Source of the DNA: an uncultured Clostridia bacterium
Lineage (GTDB): Bacteria > Bacillota > Clostridia > Oscillospirales > Ruminococcaceae
Assembly (NCBI GenBank): GCA_947631585.1
Contig: CANRLY010000037.1
Span: 1 to 13,109, forward strand
Length of the DNA stretch: 13,109 nucleotides
Direction of reading: 5' to 3'
The translations under genes were made by a program, and so were the position numbers. The notes beneath the pieces were generated by a model, which had not been told where the DNA came from, made no database searches, and saw only the letters and a list, made by a program, of their open reading frames with translations. The first letter of the stretch is position 1, and each line of letters opens with the position of its first letter. Positions 6,584 through 13,109 of the stretch are shown here, one piece after another.

Positions 6584-6610
6584 TAATATAAAGTGATTGG
6601 AGGACATTGT

Positions 6611-7978
6611 ATGTCAGATACAGTCTCGATGCTTTCATCGCTGAGGGAGGAAAGAATGAAAGCGTCTCCTGCAAGAGAAAGGCTGAAATATCTGTTTGAC
6701 CAGGGAGAATTTACCGAAATCGACGGATATGCAGCAGCCGGAGTGATCGCCGCTTACGGCTATGTGGAGGGCGACCCGGTGTACGCTTTTTCTCAGGATA
6801 TGACAGTCAGAAACGGTGCAATGAGTGCGGCTCAGGCTGCAAAGATCAAAAAGACGCTGGATCTGGCGGCTAAGACCGGCGTGCCGGTAGTGGGAATATA
6901 CGATTCGTTCGGAGCTGATGTGAACGACCCCATCGACGCTCTTTCGGCTTATGGGGAATTACTTATGTGGATAAATAACCTGTCAGGCGTTGTGCCGCAG
7001 ATAGCTGTGGTGGCAGGAACTTGCGCAGGAACTGCCGCAATGCTTGCTCAGTCCGCAGACCTGGTGATAATGACCGAGGATTCGGAAATGTTCGTTACGC
7101 CTAATTCCGGCATTGAAAATAAGGCTGAAAACTGCGCTAAGACAGGAACTGCCGCTTTGGTGTGCAAGGACGATAAGTCAGCTGTGGAAGCGGCTGCGGA
7201 AATACTTAAAAAACTTCCCCAGAATAACCTTGCTCCGCTGCCGGTGTATGAATTTGCTCTGCCGACTGCCGCTTACGATAAGCAGCCTGAAGCTGCCATT
7301 AAGTCTGTGTGCGATGAACTCAGCGTTGTGGAGCTTTATGCCGATAACGGCAAGGCTGCCTATACCGCTCTTGGCTCTGTAAACGGCGAAACTGTGGGAT
7401 TTGCCGCAACTAATAAGACCGGCGACAAGCTGAGCGCAGACGACTGCTCAAAGATAGCAAGATTCGTCAGACTGTGCGACGCTTTCGCTGTGCCGGTGGT
7501 AACTTTGGTGGATACCGAGGGATTCCTGACGTCAGACCCGGAGGAGACAAGGGGCGCTGTGAAGAATATGGCGATCCTGGCTCACGCTTATGCGGAAGCA
7601 ACTACCGTGAAGCTTGCGGTGATAACAGGCAAGGCTTACGGACCGGCTTATATCGCTTTGGCAGGAAAGGGCGCAAACGCCGATATGGTGTTCGCTTTGC
7701 CTGAAGCGGTGATATCTCCGCTTGCTCCTGAAGCTGCGGCTGAACTGCTCATGCACGATAAGCTCAAAGGCGCTGAGGATACCGCCGCTGCCAGGGAACA
7801 GCTGGCAAAAGAGTATGTCGAGCAGCAGGCAAGCGCATTCGTGGCAGCAAAGAAAGGCGTAGTCGATGATGTGGTCACGGCGGCTGAACTGCGCAAAACT
7901 ATAGCTGACGCACTGGATATACTTTCCGGAAAGAGAATATCCAAACTTCCTAAAAAGCACGGCAATATGCCTATATAA
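6611..7978 (+). CDS. Divergent acyl-CoA carboxyltransferase subunit (MmdA/12S-like)
   Basis: This belongs to the crotonase-fold carboxyltransferase family, which moves a carboxyl group between biotin and an acyl-CoA such as propionyl-/methylmalonyl-CoA. The 455-residue product is shorter than the roughly 510-525 usual for MmdA or transcarboxylase 12S. Recognisable family segments are ARERLKYLFDQGEFTEID (21-38), YGYVEGDPVYAFSQD (49-63), DALSAYGELL (109-118), GKAYGPAYIAL (340-350), GVVDDVV (416-422) and the C-terminal KKHGNMPI. The usual SGGARIQEG is replaced by SFGADVNDP, the CAGG pair by CAGT (138-141), and YGGAY by YGPAY (343-347). The loop region after residue 160 is shortened. GGAGGA at 6599-6604 sets the ATG at 6611; the upstream in-frame GTG at 6593 has no ribosome binding site. 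Substrate is uncertain. The gene heads a three-gene operon with the biotin carrier and the 5S-like subunit. Confidence 0.88.
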   Translation: MSDTVSMLSSLREERMKASPARERLKYLFDQGEFTEIDGYAAAGVIAAYGYVEGDPVYAFSQDMTVRNGAMSAAQAAKIKKTLDLAAKTGVPVVGIYDSFGADVNDPIDALSAYGELLMWINNLSGVVPQIAVVAGTCAGTAAMLAQSADLVIMTEDSEMFVTPNSGIENKAENCAKTGTAALVCKDDKSAVEAAAEILKKLPQNNLAPLPVYEFALPTAAYDKQPEAAIKSVCDELSVVELYADNGKAAYTALGSVNGETVGFAATNKTGDKLSADDCSKIARFVRLCDAFAVPVVTLVDTEGFLTSDPEETRGAVKNMAILAHAYAEATTVKLAVITGKAYGPAYIALAGKGANADMVFALPEAVISPLAPEAAAELLMHDKLKGAEDTAAAREQLAKEYVEQQASAFVAAKKGVVDDVVTAAELRKTIADALDILSGKRISKLPKKHGNMPI

Positions 7979-7996
7979 TTATATAAGGACAGGTGA

Positions 7997-8356
7997 ATGA
8001 CAATGAAAAGATACAATATTACTGTAAACGGAAAAGCCTATGACGTTGCTGTTGAGGAGCTTGAAGCAGGCTCTGCGCCGGCTGCTGCTCCGGCCGCCGC
8101 TGCCGCTCCTGCACCTGCGGCTGCCGCCGCTCCTGTTGCGGACGGAACTAAGGTCACCGCTCCTATGCCCGGAACGATACTCGATATCAAAGCGGCGGTG
8201 GGAGATACTGTTGAAGCCGGAAAGCCCCTTTTCGTGCTGGAAGCTATGAAGATGGAAAACGATGTCAACGCTCCCTGCTCCGGCAAAGTGGCAAGCATAA
8301 ACGTTACCAAGGGAACTTCTGTGGAGACCGGTACGGTGCTGGCAGTTATCCAGTAA
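7997..8356 (+). CDS. Biotin carboxyl carrier protein (1.3S/OadA-C-terminal type)
   Basis: This carrier protein shuttles carboxybiotin between two carboxyltransferase active sites. The 119-residue product has a short N-terminal segment (RYNITVNGKAYDVAVEEL), an Ala/Pro-rich flexible linker at about 28-47, and a biotinyl domain at 50-119. The biotinylation motif EAMKMEND is present, with K85 as the modified lysine. Length and layout match the 1.3S subunit of transcarboxylase and the carriers of sodium-pump decarboxylases. The ATG at 7997 has AAGGA 7 nt upstream. A second ATG at 8003, with AGGTGA 6 nt upstream, is also possible and would remove two residues. It follows the 12S-like gene by 18 bp and precedes the 5S-like gene by 43 bp. 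A biotin-protein ligase, needed for modification, is not in this window. Confidence 0.95.
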   Translation: MTMKRYNITVNGKAYDVAVEELEAGSAPAAAPAAAAAPAPAAAAAPVADGTKVTAPMPGTILDIKAAVGDTVEAGKPLFVLEAMKMENDVNAPCSGKVASINVTKGTSVETGTVLAVIQ

Positions 8357-8399
8357 ACGGTCTGAGCATAATATCTTACAGACGAAAGGAAAGTATCTA

Positions 8400-9797
8400 A
8401 TGGCAAAGTTGAAAATAACAGAGACCGTCCTCCGTGACGCCCATCAGTCTCTGATAGCTACAAGAATGAAACTGGACGAGATGCTGCCTATACTTCCGGC
8501 AATGGATAAGATCGGCTTCTATTCCGCAGAGGTCTGGGGCGGTGCAACTTTCGATTCCTGCCTGAGATTCCTTGACGAGGACCCGTGGGAAAGACTGAGA
8601 GTTATCCGCAGGGAAATGCCCAACACCAAGCTCCAGATGCTTTTCAGAGGACAGAATATGCTGGGATACCGCCACTATGCGGACGACCTGGTTGAATATT
8701 TCGTGCAGAAATCAGTTGCAAACGGTATCGACATAATCAGGATATTTGATGCGCTCAACGATATCAGAAACCTTGATACCGCTATAAAAGCCGCTAAAAA
8801 AGAGGGCGCACACGCACAGGTGGCTATTTCTTATACGCTGGGCGAAGTTTTCACCCACCAGTATTATGTGGATTATGCAAAACAAATAGAAAACGCAGGC
8901 GCAGATTCTATCTGCATAAAAGATATGGCAGCCCTGCTGACGCCTTATGAGGCAGAATCTTTGGTAAAAGCCCTGAAAGGCGCAGTCAAGATACCTGTAC
9001 AGCTCCATACCCACTATACTTCCGGTCTGGCTTCCATGTGTATCATGAAAGCGGTAGAGGCAGGCGTTGACGTGGTGGATACTGCAATGTCGCCGCTGGC
9101 TCTGGGAACTTCCCACGCTCCTACCGAATCGGTAGTGGCGGCTTTCCAGGGAACGGAATACGACACCGGTATCGACCTTAAAGCTCTTACCGAAATAAGA
9201 GAATACTTCATGGGACTGAGACAAAAGTACATCGACAGCGGCTTGCTCGACCCGAAAATGCTTGCGACCGATGCAAACGCTCTTATCTATCAGGTGCCGG
9301 GCGGAATGTTGTCAAATCTGCTTTCTCAGCTGAAACAGGCAGGCAAAGCCGACCAGCTGGACGAGGTGCTAAGGGAAGTCCCCAGAGTAAGGAAAGATTC
9401 CGGATATCCTCCGCTTGTTACGCCGACCTCCCAGATAGTCGGAACTCAGGCGGTGTTCAACGTAATCATGGGCGAAAGATACAAGACGGTCACCAAGGAG
9501 TTCAAGGGACTGGTAAAGGGAGAGTACGGAAAGACTCCTGTGGATATAGACCCGGAGTTCCAGAAGAAGATACTGGGCGACGAACAGCCTATCACCTGCC
9601 GCCCTGCCGACCTGCTCAAGCCGGAGCTTGAGGAGATGAAGAAAGAGTGCGCCGAGTGGACTGAGCAGGAGGAGGACGTCCTCAGCTATGCTATGTTCCC
9701 CAAGGTAGCGCCTAAGTTCTTTGAGTCCAGACGGAACAAGAAGTACGGCATAGACGGCAAGCACACCGATTTTGAAAATAAAGTCACACCCGTCTGA
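8400..9797 (+). CDS. Pyruvate/oxaloacetate carboxyltransferase subunit (5S/OadA-type, no biotin domain)
   Basis: This metal-dependent TIM-barrel enzyme transfers carboxyl between oxaloacetate or pyruvate and biotin. The 465-residue product contains the N-terminal ETVLRDAHQSLIATR (8-22, D13 a metal ligand), EVWGGATFD (44-52), the KDMAALL segment with K174 as the expected carboxylated lysine, and LHTHYTSG (202-209) with H203 and H205 as metal ligands. A conserved C-terminal domain follows, including PGGMLSNLLSQL and TPTSQIVGTQAV. It ends shortly after KYGIDGKHTD, so the biotinyl domain found at the end of OadA is absent and is supplied by the separate upstream gene. This split is the organisation of the transcarboxylase 5S subunit and of some pyruvate carboxylase B subunits. 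AAAGGA at 8385-8390 gives a 9-nt spacing to the ATG. A strong terminator follows. Confidence 0.95.
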   Translation: MAKLKITETVLRDAHQSLIATRMKLDEMLPILPAMDKIGFYSAEVWGGATFDSCLRFLDEDPWERLRVIRREMPNTKLQMLFRGQNMLGYRHYADDLVEYFVQKSVANGIDIIRIFDALNDIRNLDTAIKAAKKEGAHAQVAISYTLGEVFTHQYYVDYAKQIENAGADSICIKDMAALLTPYEAESLVKALKGAVKIPVQLHTHYTSGLASMCIMKAVEAGVDVVDTAMSPLALGTSHAPTESVVAAFQGTEYDTGIDLKALTEIREYFMGLRQKYIDSGLLDPKMLATDANALIYQVPGGMLSNLLSQLKQAGKADQLDEVLREVPRVRKDSGYPPLVTPTSQIVGTQAVFNVIMGERYKTVTKEFKGLVKGEYGKTPVDIDPEFQKKILGDEQPITCRPADLLKPELEEMKKECAEWTEQEEDVLSYAMFPKVAPKFFESRRNKKYGIDGKHTDFENKVTPV

Positions 9798-9846
9798 ACA
9801 CGGACAAATTTCGATCTATCTTAAAAACAATTTTTGTAAAACTAAG

Positions 9847-9890
9847 AAAACCTCTCTGCTGAAAGTTTAGCAGAGAGGTTTTTTCTTTTT
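9847..9890. terminator. Strong bidirectional intrinsic terminator between convergent operons
   Basis: AAAACCTCTCTGCT (9847-9860) pairs perfectly with AGCAGAGAGGTTTT (9869-9882) around an 8-nt loop, followed by a T-rich tract to 9890. The A-rich left flank gives Us on the minus strand, so it can also end the TSCPD/malic enzyme transcript. It lies 7 bp beyond the TSCPD stop codon and about 50 bp after the 5S-like gene. Confidence 0.93.
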
Positions 9891-9896
9891 GTCGGG

Positions 9897-10139
9897 TCAC
9901 AGAGCTTCTTTAAGAGCCTGAGCCAGCTGGTCGGGGCAGGAGGTGGGCTTGAATCCGCAGGTAGTGCCTTCCAGACGCTCTATAACGTCCTCCACTTTCA
10001 TTCCCACAACAAGCTGGGAAATGCCTTTGGTGTTGCCGTTGCAGCCGCCGATAAATTCCACGCTCTTGATTATCCCGCCCTCAACTTCAATGTTTATCTG
10101 CTGGGAACAAGTACCGTGTGTTCTGTAGTTTATTGTCAT
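9897..10139 (-). CDS. TSCPD-domain small protein (TIGR03905-like)
   Basis: This is an 80-residue protein built almost entirely of a TSCPD domain, a Cys-containing module best known from the C terminus of some ribonucleotide reductases and otherwise found as a stand-alone protein of unknown function. It has GTCS (C11), GGCNGN (C33), TTCGF (C61) and the naming motif TSCPDQ (C68). The four cysteines are in positions that could bind a metal. AGGAG lies 8 nt upstream of the ATG at 10139. An in-frame GTG at 10148 overlaps that ribosome binding site and is rejected. It follows malic enzyme by 22 bp and is almost certainly co-transcribed with it, ending at the shared bidirectional terminator. Confidence 0.88.
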   Translation of the reverse strand: MTINYRTHGTCSQQINIEVEGGIIKSVEFIGGCNGNTKGISQLVVGMKVEDVIERLEGTTCGFKPTSCPDQLAQALKEAL

Positions 10140-10161
10140 AAATATCACTCCTTGATCTTTA

Positions 10162-11346
10162 TTATCCTTTTATTCCGGCAACTCCGCTGTCTATCGCAGC
10201 CTGGGCGACTGCCTTTGCTACCGCTTCGGGAACAGCCCTGTCAAATGCATCGGGAAGTATTCTCTCCCTGCTCAGTTTGTTCTCCGGAACGCAGCCGGCT
10301 ATCGCCTTTGAAGCCGCCAGTTTCATTTGCTCGTTTATGTCGGAAGCCCTTACCGAAAGCGCACCTTTGAAAATTCCGGGGAAAGCGATAACGTTGTTGA
10401 TCTGGTTTGCAAAATCGCTGCGTCCTGTGCCGACAATAAAAGCTCCGGCATTTTTAGCCTTGTCCGGCATGATCTCAGGCGTGGGGTTAGCCATAGCAAA
10501 GACAATAGGCTTGTCTCCCATGGTAGCCACCATTTCTTCGGTAACAAGACCCGGCTTTGAAACGCCGATGAAAGCGTCTGCGCCCTTGATAACGTCGGCA
10601 AGCGACCCTTTGAGCCTGTTTTTGTTAGTTACCTTTGCCATTTCAGCGTGAGCAGGATTTGCGTACTCGCCGCCGTCGCAGATCGCACCGTCTATGTCTA
10701 CCATTATAAGGTTTCCCACATTCAGCGAAAGTATAAGTTTTCCGATGGCGATACCTGCCGCCCCTGCGCCGTTGATGACCACCGTCATTTCTTCCAGCTT
10801 CTTTCCGGCGACCTTGCAGGCGTTCATCAGCGCAGCCCCGACAACTATCGCAGTGCCGTGCTGATCGTCATGAAAGACCGGTATATCCAGCTTTTCCTTG
10901 AGCCTGCGCTCTATCTCAAAGCACCTGGGTGCGGCGATGTCCTCAAGGTTTATGCCGCCGAAGCTGTCGGAAATAAGCTCTATTGTGCGGACTATCTCAT
11001 CGGTATCTTTAGACTTTATGCAGATAGGGAAGGCGTCCACTCCGGCAAACTCTTTGAAAAGAGCGCATTTGCCCTCCATCACAGGCATACCTGCCAGTCC
11101 GCCTATGTCACCCAGTCCCAGCACCGCCGTGCCGTCCGTGATGACCGCCACCAGATTTGACCGCCTTGTCAGCTCATACGAGAGCTGCGGGTCTTTCTGT
11201 ATTTCAAGACAGGGCTGCGCAACGCCCGGCGTGTAAGCCAGCGTCAGCGATCTTGCGTCGTTTATCGCAACTCTGGAGACCACCTCTATCTTGCCCTGCC
11301 AGCGGCTGTGCATTTCCAGGGATTCCTGCATTACGTCTGAACTCAT
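10162..11346 (-). CDS. NAD(P)-dependent malic enzyme
   Basis: Malic enzyme oxidatively decarboxylates malate to pyruvate and CO2 with reduction of NAD or NADP. The 394-residue product is the short bacterial form without a C-terminal phosphotransacetylase-like domain. Expected residues are visible: LAYTPGVA with Y38, MEGKCALFKEFAGVD with K93 as probable catalytic lysine, NLEDIAAPRCFEIE with E135 and D136 as metal ligands, and FHDDQHGTA with D160 and D161. The nucleotide-binding glycine motif NGAGAAGIA is at 192-200, and ANPTPEI lies in the C-terminal half. Cofactor preference cannot be read with confidence. AAGGAG lies about 11 nt upstream of the ATG. The gene sits 38 bp downstream of the PHP gene and converges on the carboxyltransferase operon, which acts on the same C3/C4 acids. 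Confidence 0.95.
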   Translation of the reverse strand: MSSDVMQESLEMHSRWQGKIEVVSRVAINDARSLTLAYTPGVAQPCLEIQKDPQLSYELTRRSNLVAVITDGTAVLGLGDIGGLAGMPVMEGKCALFKEFAGVDAFPICIKSKDTDEIVRTIELISDSFGGINLEDIAAPRCFEIERRLKEKLDIPVFHDDQHGTAIVVGAALMNACKVAGKKLEEMTVVINGAGAAGIAIGKLILSLNVGNLIMVDIDGAICDGGEYANPAHAEMAKVTNKNRLKGSLADVIKGADAFIGVSKPGLVTEEMVATMGDKPIVFAMANPTPEIMPDKAKNAGAFIVGTGRSDFANQINNVIAFPGIFKGALSVRASDINEQMKLAASKAIAGCVPENKLSRERILPDAFDRAVPEAVAKAVAQAAIDSGVAGIKG

Positions 11347-11384
11347 TTAATGTTCCGCTCCTTTTATGTAACTTCCCCGAAAGC

Positions 11385-12227
11385 TCATTTATGCGAGTTT
11401 GCGGAGATCATATCCATAAGTTTTGTGATATTTTCCTCATCGGTGGTGCAGCTTCCTATGTAAGACGGCACCTGGTTGTAAAGCCCATGGAAGTCTGAAC
11501 CGCCGGTCATCAGCAGACCGTACTTTCTGGCGGTCTCCCTCAGCTGCTCACGCTGCTTTTCGTTGGCGGTGTAATGGTCCACCTCTATGCCGTCAAGCTT
11601 GCCTTTCTGCGCAAGTTCTTCCATAAGCTCCAGATTATCGAACATGAACGGGTGCGCCATCACCGCAATTCCTCTGGAGGAATGTATCAGATCCAGCACA
11701 AAGTTCACGTCCGGGTATTCTCTGTCAACAATGCAGCTGCCGTATTCTCTGTTGAACAGCTGATCGTTCACTTCGCCGTAAAGCTCGGTAGCGTAGCCGT
11801 AATTTACCAGCGCACGCATTATGTGCTGCTTGTAGATGCTTTTGCTTCCTTTGGTGTACTTTAAAACCGCTTCCATGGTGATGGGGTATTTTTCCGTGAC
11901 TTTCTTTATCATGTCCACTGCGCAGGACTTCCTGATCTCGCAGGATTTCAGACAAAGCCCCTCCAGCCTGTCGGGCTTCTGCGGAGCGTAGCACAGAATA
12001 TGTACCCTTGTGTTCTTTTTCTTGTCCCAGGCAGAAAGCTCCACACCGGGAATGACCGTTACGCCGTAGCGTTCGCCGAGAATGTGCGCCCTGCTTGAAG
12101 AAGATAATGTGTCGTGGTCTGTTATGGAAAGATGATCCAGACCCATTCTCTTAGCCTGGATAATAACCTCTTCGATACCAAGAGAACCGTCTGACAAAGT
12201 AGTGTGGCAGTGCAAATCGCCTTTCAT
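11385..12227 (-). CDS. PHP-domain phosphoesterase (TrpH/RNase AM-like)
   Basis: PHP-domain proteins of this type hydrolyse phosphoesters with a trinuclear metal site; characterised relatives act on 3',5'-nucleoside bisphosphates or as 5'-3' exoribonucleases on short RNA. The 280-residue product has the four PHP motifs: DLHCHTTLSDGS at 4-15, SITDHDTLS at 34-42, GVELSAW with E63 and later H76, and AHPF (H192) with GSDFHG (D245, H247). Overall length fits the TrpH-like group. AAAGGA lies about 10 nt before the ATG at 12227. The in-frame TTG at 12233 is too close to that site. It is the first gene of the minus-strand unit with malic enzyme and the TSCPD protein. The link to those genes is positional; the true substrate is not determinable here. 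Confidence 0.9.
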   Translation of the reverse strand: MKGDLHCHTTLSDGSLGIEEVIIQAKRMGLDHLSITDHDTLSSSSRAHILGERYGVTVIPGVELSAWDKKKNTRVHILCYAPQKPDRLEGLCLKSCEIRKSCAVDMIKKVTEKYPITMEAVLKYTKGSKSIYKQHIMRALVNYGYATELYGEVNDQLFNREYGSCIVDREYPDVNFVLDLIHSSRGIAVMAHPFMFDNLELMEELAQKGKLDGIEVDHYTANEKQREQLRETARKYGLLMTGGSDFHGLYNQVPSYIGSCTTDEENITKLMDMISANSHK

Positions 12228-12424
12228 GAGCAACCTATCCTTTCTTTTGCCCCCGCTTGATAAACAGTATGCGTCCCCAGCCGCCGGATATCGGTCAGGC
12301 TTACGGGCGATACTTATTTATATAGAAGATACGTCGTAAATATGCGGTGTCTGAAGCAAGATGTTTTTATGTATGTCAGGAGGGCTGATCTTCCGCCGTG
12401 ATCTAACAGCATTAAATCGTAAAC
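12228..12424 (-). other. Unusually long 5' leader of the PHP/malic enzyme operon
   Basis: About 200 nt separate the candidate promoter from the PHP start. The region contains a hairpin in which AGCC...CCG pairs with CGG...GGCT around 12280-12305, with a small internal bulge. A TCAG/CTGA hairpin and a repeated AGATCA lie closer to the promoter. The only open frame across it is a 61-codon one without ribosome binding site, which I reject. I compared it by eye with ZTP and cyclic-di-GMP-I riboswitch consensus and found no match. Confidence 0.4.
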
Positions 12425-12437
12425 ATTATACCTGATT

Positions 12438-12467
12438 ATTATAACACAAAACCACACCACAATGCAA
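12438..12467 (-). promoter_or_regulatory. Sigma-A-type promoter of the PHP/malic enzyme operon
   Basis: On the minus strand TTGCAT (12467-12462) and a perfect TATAAT (12443-12438) are 18 bp apart. A second TATAAT lies at 12430-12425 but lacks a good -35 element. The promoter begins about 30 bp after the stop codon of the upstream RluA-family gene. I see no terminator between them, so read-through from that gene is possible. Confidence 0.6.
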
Positions 12468-12495
12468 TAGTTTTTTGTTAATTTCGACAAAACCA

Positions 12496-13109
12496 TCACG
12501 AAAAGAACTTTTTAACAAAGCTGATATCTTTGATCTCAAAGACTTTTTTGTCAAGGTAGCTGAGTATACCGCTGTCAGAAGAAAAGTCAAATTCCAGCTT
12601 GTAGGCGCAGAGAGCCTGCGTCTTGACGCCGAAACTGCGGTTCACCTTGTTTATGCCGTACTTGCCGTCTCCCAGCAGGGGATTGCCGATATAAGCCATA
12701 TGCGCCCTTATCTGGTGAGTTCTTCCTGTAATAAGCTCCACTTCCAGCAAAGCAAGTCCGTCACGCTCTTTAAGAACACGGTATGAGGTCTTTATCGTTT
12801 TGTTGGAGGGGGTCTTTTTGCCGGTGACCTTTACCATGTTGGCGGCTTCGTCTTTTTCCAGGTAAGCGGTAAGCACCGCCGACTTCTTTTCCGGCGCACC
12901 CACAGTAATGCACAGATATTTCTTGTGAAGCTCCCTGTCCCGTATCTTGCTGTTGAGTATGCGCAGACTTTCGGCGTTTTTTGCGCAGATGACTATGCCG
13001 GAGGTGTTGCGGTCTATCCTGTTGCATAGGGCAGGGGCAAAGGACAGTTCGTCCGCCGGGCGGTACTCGCCTTTTTCCATAAGGTAATGCTTTATCCTGT
13101 TGATAAGGG
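12496..13109 (-). CDS. RluA-family pseudouridine synthase (partial, start beyond window)
   Basis: This is the C-terminal 203 residues or so of an RluA/RluC/RluD-type pseudouridine synthase, which modifies uridines in rRNA or tRNA. The frame is open to the right edge, reading ...LINRIKHYL before an internal Met at 13080, so the gene starts outside the window. The catalytic motif NRIDRNTSGIVI is present; its aspartate is the nucleophile. Further family segments are KKYLCITVG, GRTHQIRAHMAYIGNPLLGDGKYG and QALCAYKLEFDF. It differs from the plus-strand rluB product in motif (NRIDRNTSG against GRLDRNSEG) and so belongs to another pseudouridine synthase family. The N-terminal S4 domain seen in many RluD/RluC proteins would lie in the missing part. 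Target site is not determinable from this fragment. Confidence 0.93.
   Translation of the reverse strand, partial: LINRIKHYLMEKGEYRPADELSFAPALCNRIDRNTSGIVICAKNAESLRILNSKIRDRELHKKYLCITVGAPEKKSAVLTAYLEKDEAANMVKVTGKKTPSNKTIKTSYRVLKERDGLALLEVELITGRTHQIRAHMAYIGNPLLGDGKYGINKVNRSFGVKTQALCAYKLEFDFSSDSGILSYLDKKVFEIKDISFVKKFFS

Noticed and set aside
7532..7960. Minus-strand open frames inside the carboxyltransferase gene
   Set aside because: Several long antisense frames exist there, but they are by-products of biased codon use in the real gene; none has a ribosome binding site or recognisable domain.
8071..8140. GC-rich triplet-like repeats (GCT/GCC runs)
   Set aside because: These encode the Ala/Pro linker of the biotin carrier and are normal for this protein type, not a separate repeat element.
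12228..12330. Possible ZTP or cyclic-di-GMP-I riboswitch (CGGCGGCTGGGGACGC)
   Set aside because: A few bases resemble consensus pieces (GGGACGC, GCGGCTGGG), but the flanking conserved elements and pairing of either class are missing.
12314..12499. 61-codon minus-strand frame in the PHP leader as a leader peptide
   Set aside because: Its start lies upstream of the predicted transcription start and has no ribosome binding site; the frame crosses the promoter.

Overview
The window looks like an ordinary chromosomal segment of a Gram-positive anaerobe of the class Clostridia, most probably a Ruminococcus-like member of the Oscillospiraceae. This is an inference from gene content and order: a four-cysteine L28, an M50 protease followed by scpA-scpB, a DUF2953-ytfJ(gerW) pair, a DacF-type carboxypeptidase, rluB, and a soluble biotin-dependent carboxyltransferase set beside a short malic enzyme. 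Base composition is moderate and even. I see no insertion sequence, phage gene, CRISPR array, tRNA or rRNA.

Layout. (1) Positions 1-348 hold rpmB on the minus strand with a terminator-like hairpin and A/T-rich repeats downstream of it. (2) Positions 349-617 are a divergent promoter region. (3) Positions 618-6474 are a tightly packed plus-strand run: M50 protease, scpA, scpB, a DUF2953 membrane protein, the sporulation protein ytfJ/gerW, a secreted D-Ala-D-Ala carboxypeptidase, rluB, and a small GNAT-like protein with a cysteine tail. A possible forespore-sigma promoter precedes the carboxypeptidase. (4) Positions 6475-9890 are a separate metabolic operon with its own sigma-A promoter, structured leader and strong terminator. 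It encodes a divergent acyl-CoA carboxyltransferase (12S-like), a biotin carrier (1.3S-like) and a pyruvate/oxaloacetate carboxyltransferase (5S-like). (5) Positions 9897-12467 are a minus-strand transcription unit: a PHP-domain phosphoesterase, malic enzyme and a small TSCPD protein, behind a leader of about 200 nt. (6) Positions 12496-13109 hold the C-terminal part of an RluA-family pseudouridine synthase that runs off the right edge.

How the genes fit together. Region 3 joins chromosome segregation (ScpAB with SMC), envelope and spore-associated functions, and RNA modification, an arrangement common in Clostridia. Regions 4 and 5 converge on a shared bidirectional terminator and both act at the pyruvate/oxaloacetate/malate node. 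The carboxyltransferase genes have the composition of a soluble transcarboxylase (three subunits, no membrane decarboxylase subunit seen here), and malic enzyme interconverts malate and pyruvate.

The least ordinary item is the 12S-like subunit, which is shortened and altered at positions that normally build the oxyanion holes. I found no clearly new defence or mobile system. Most of the window is standard core genome.
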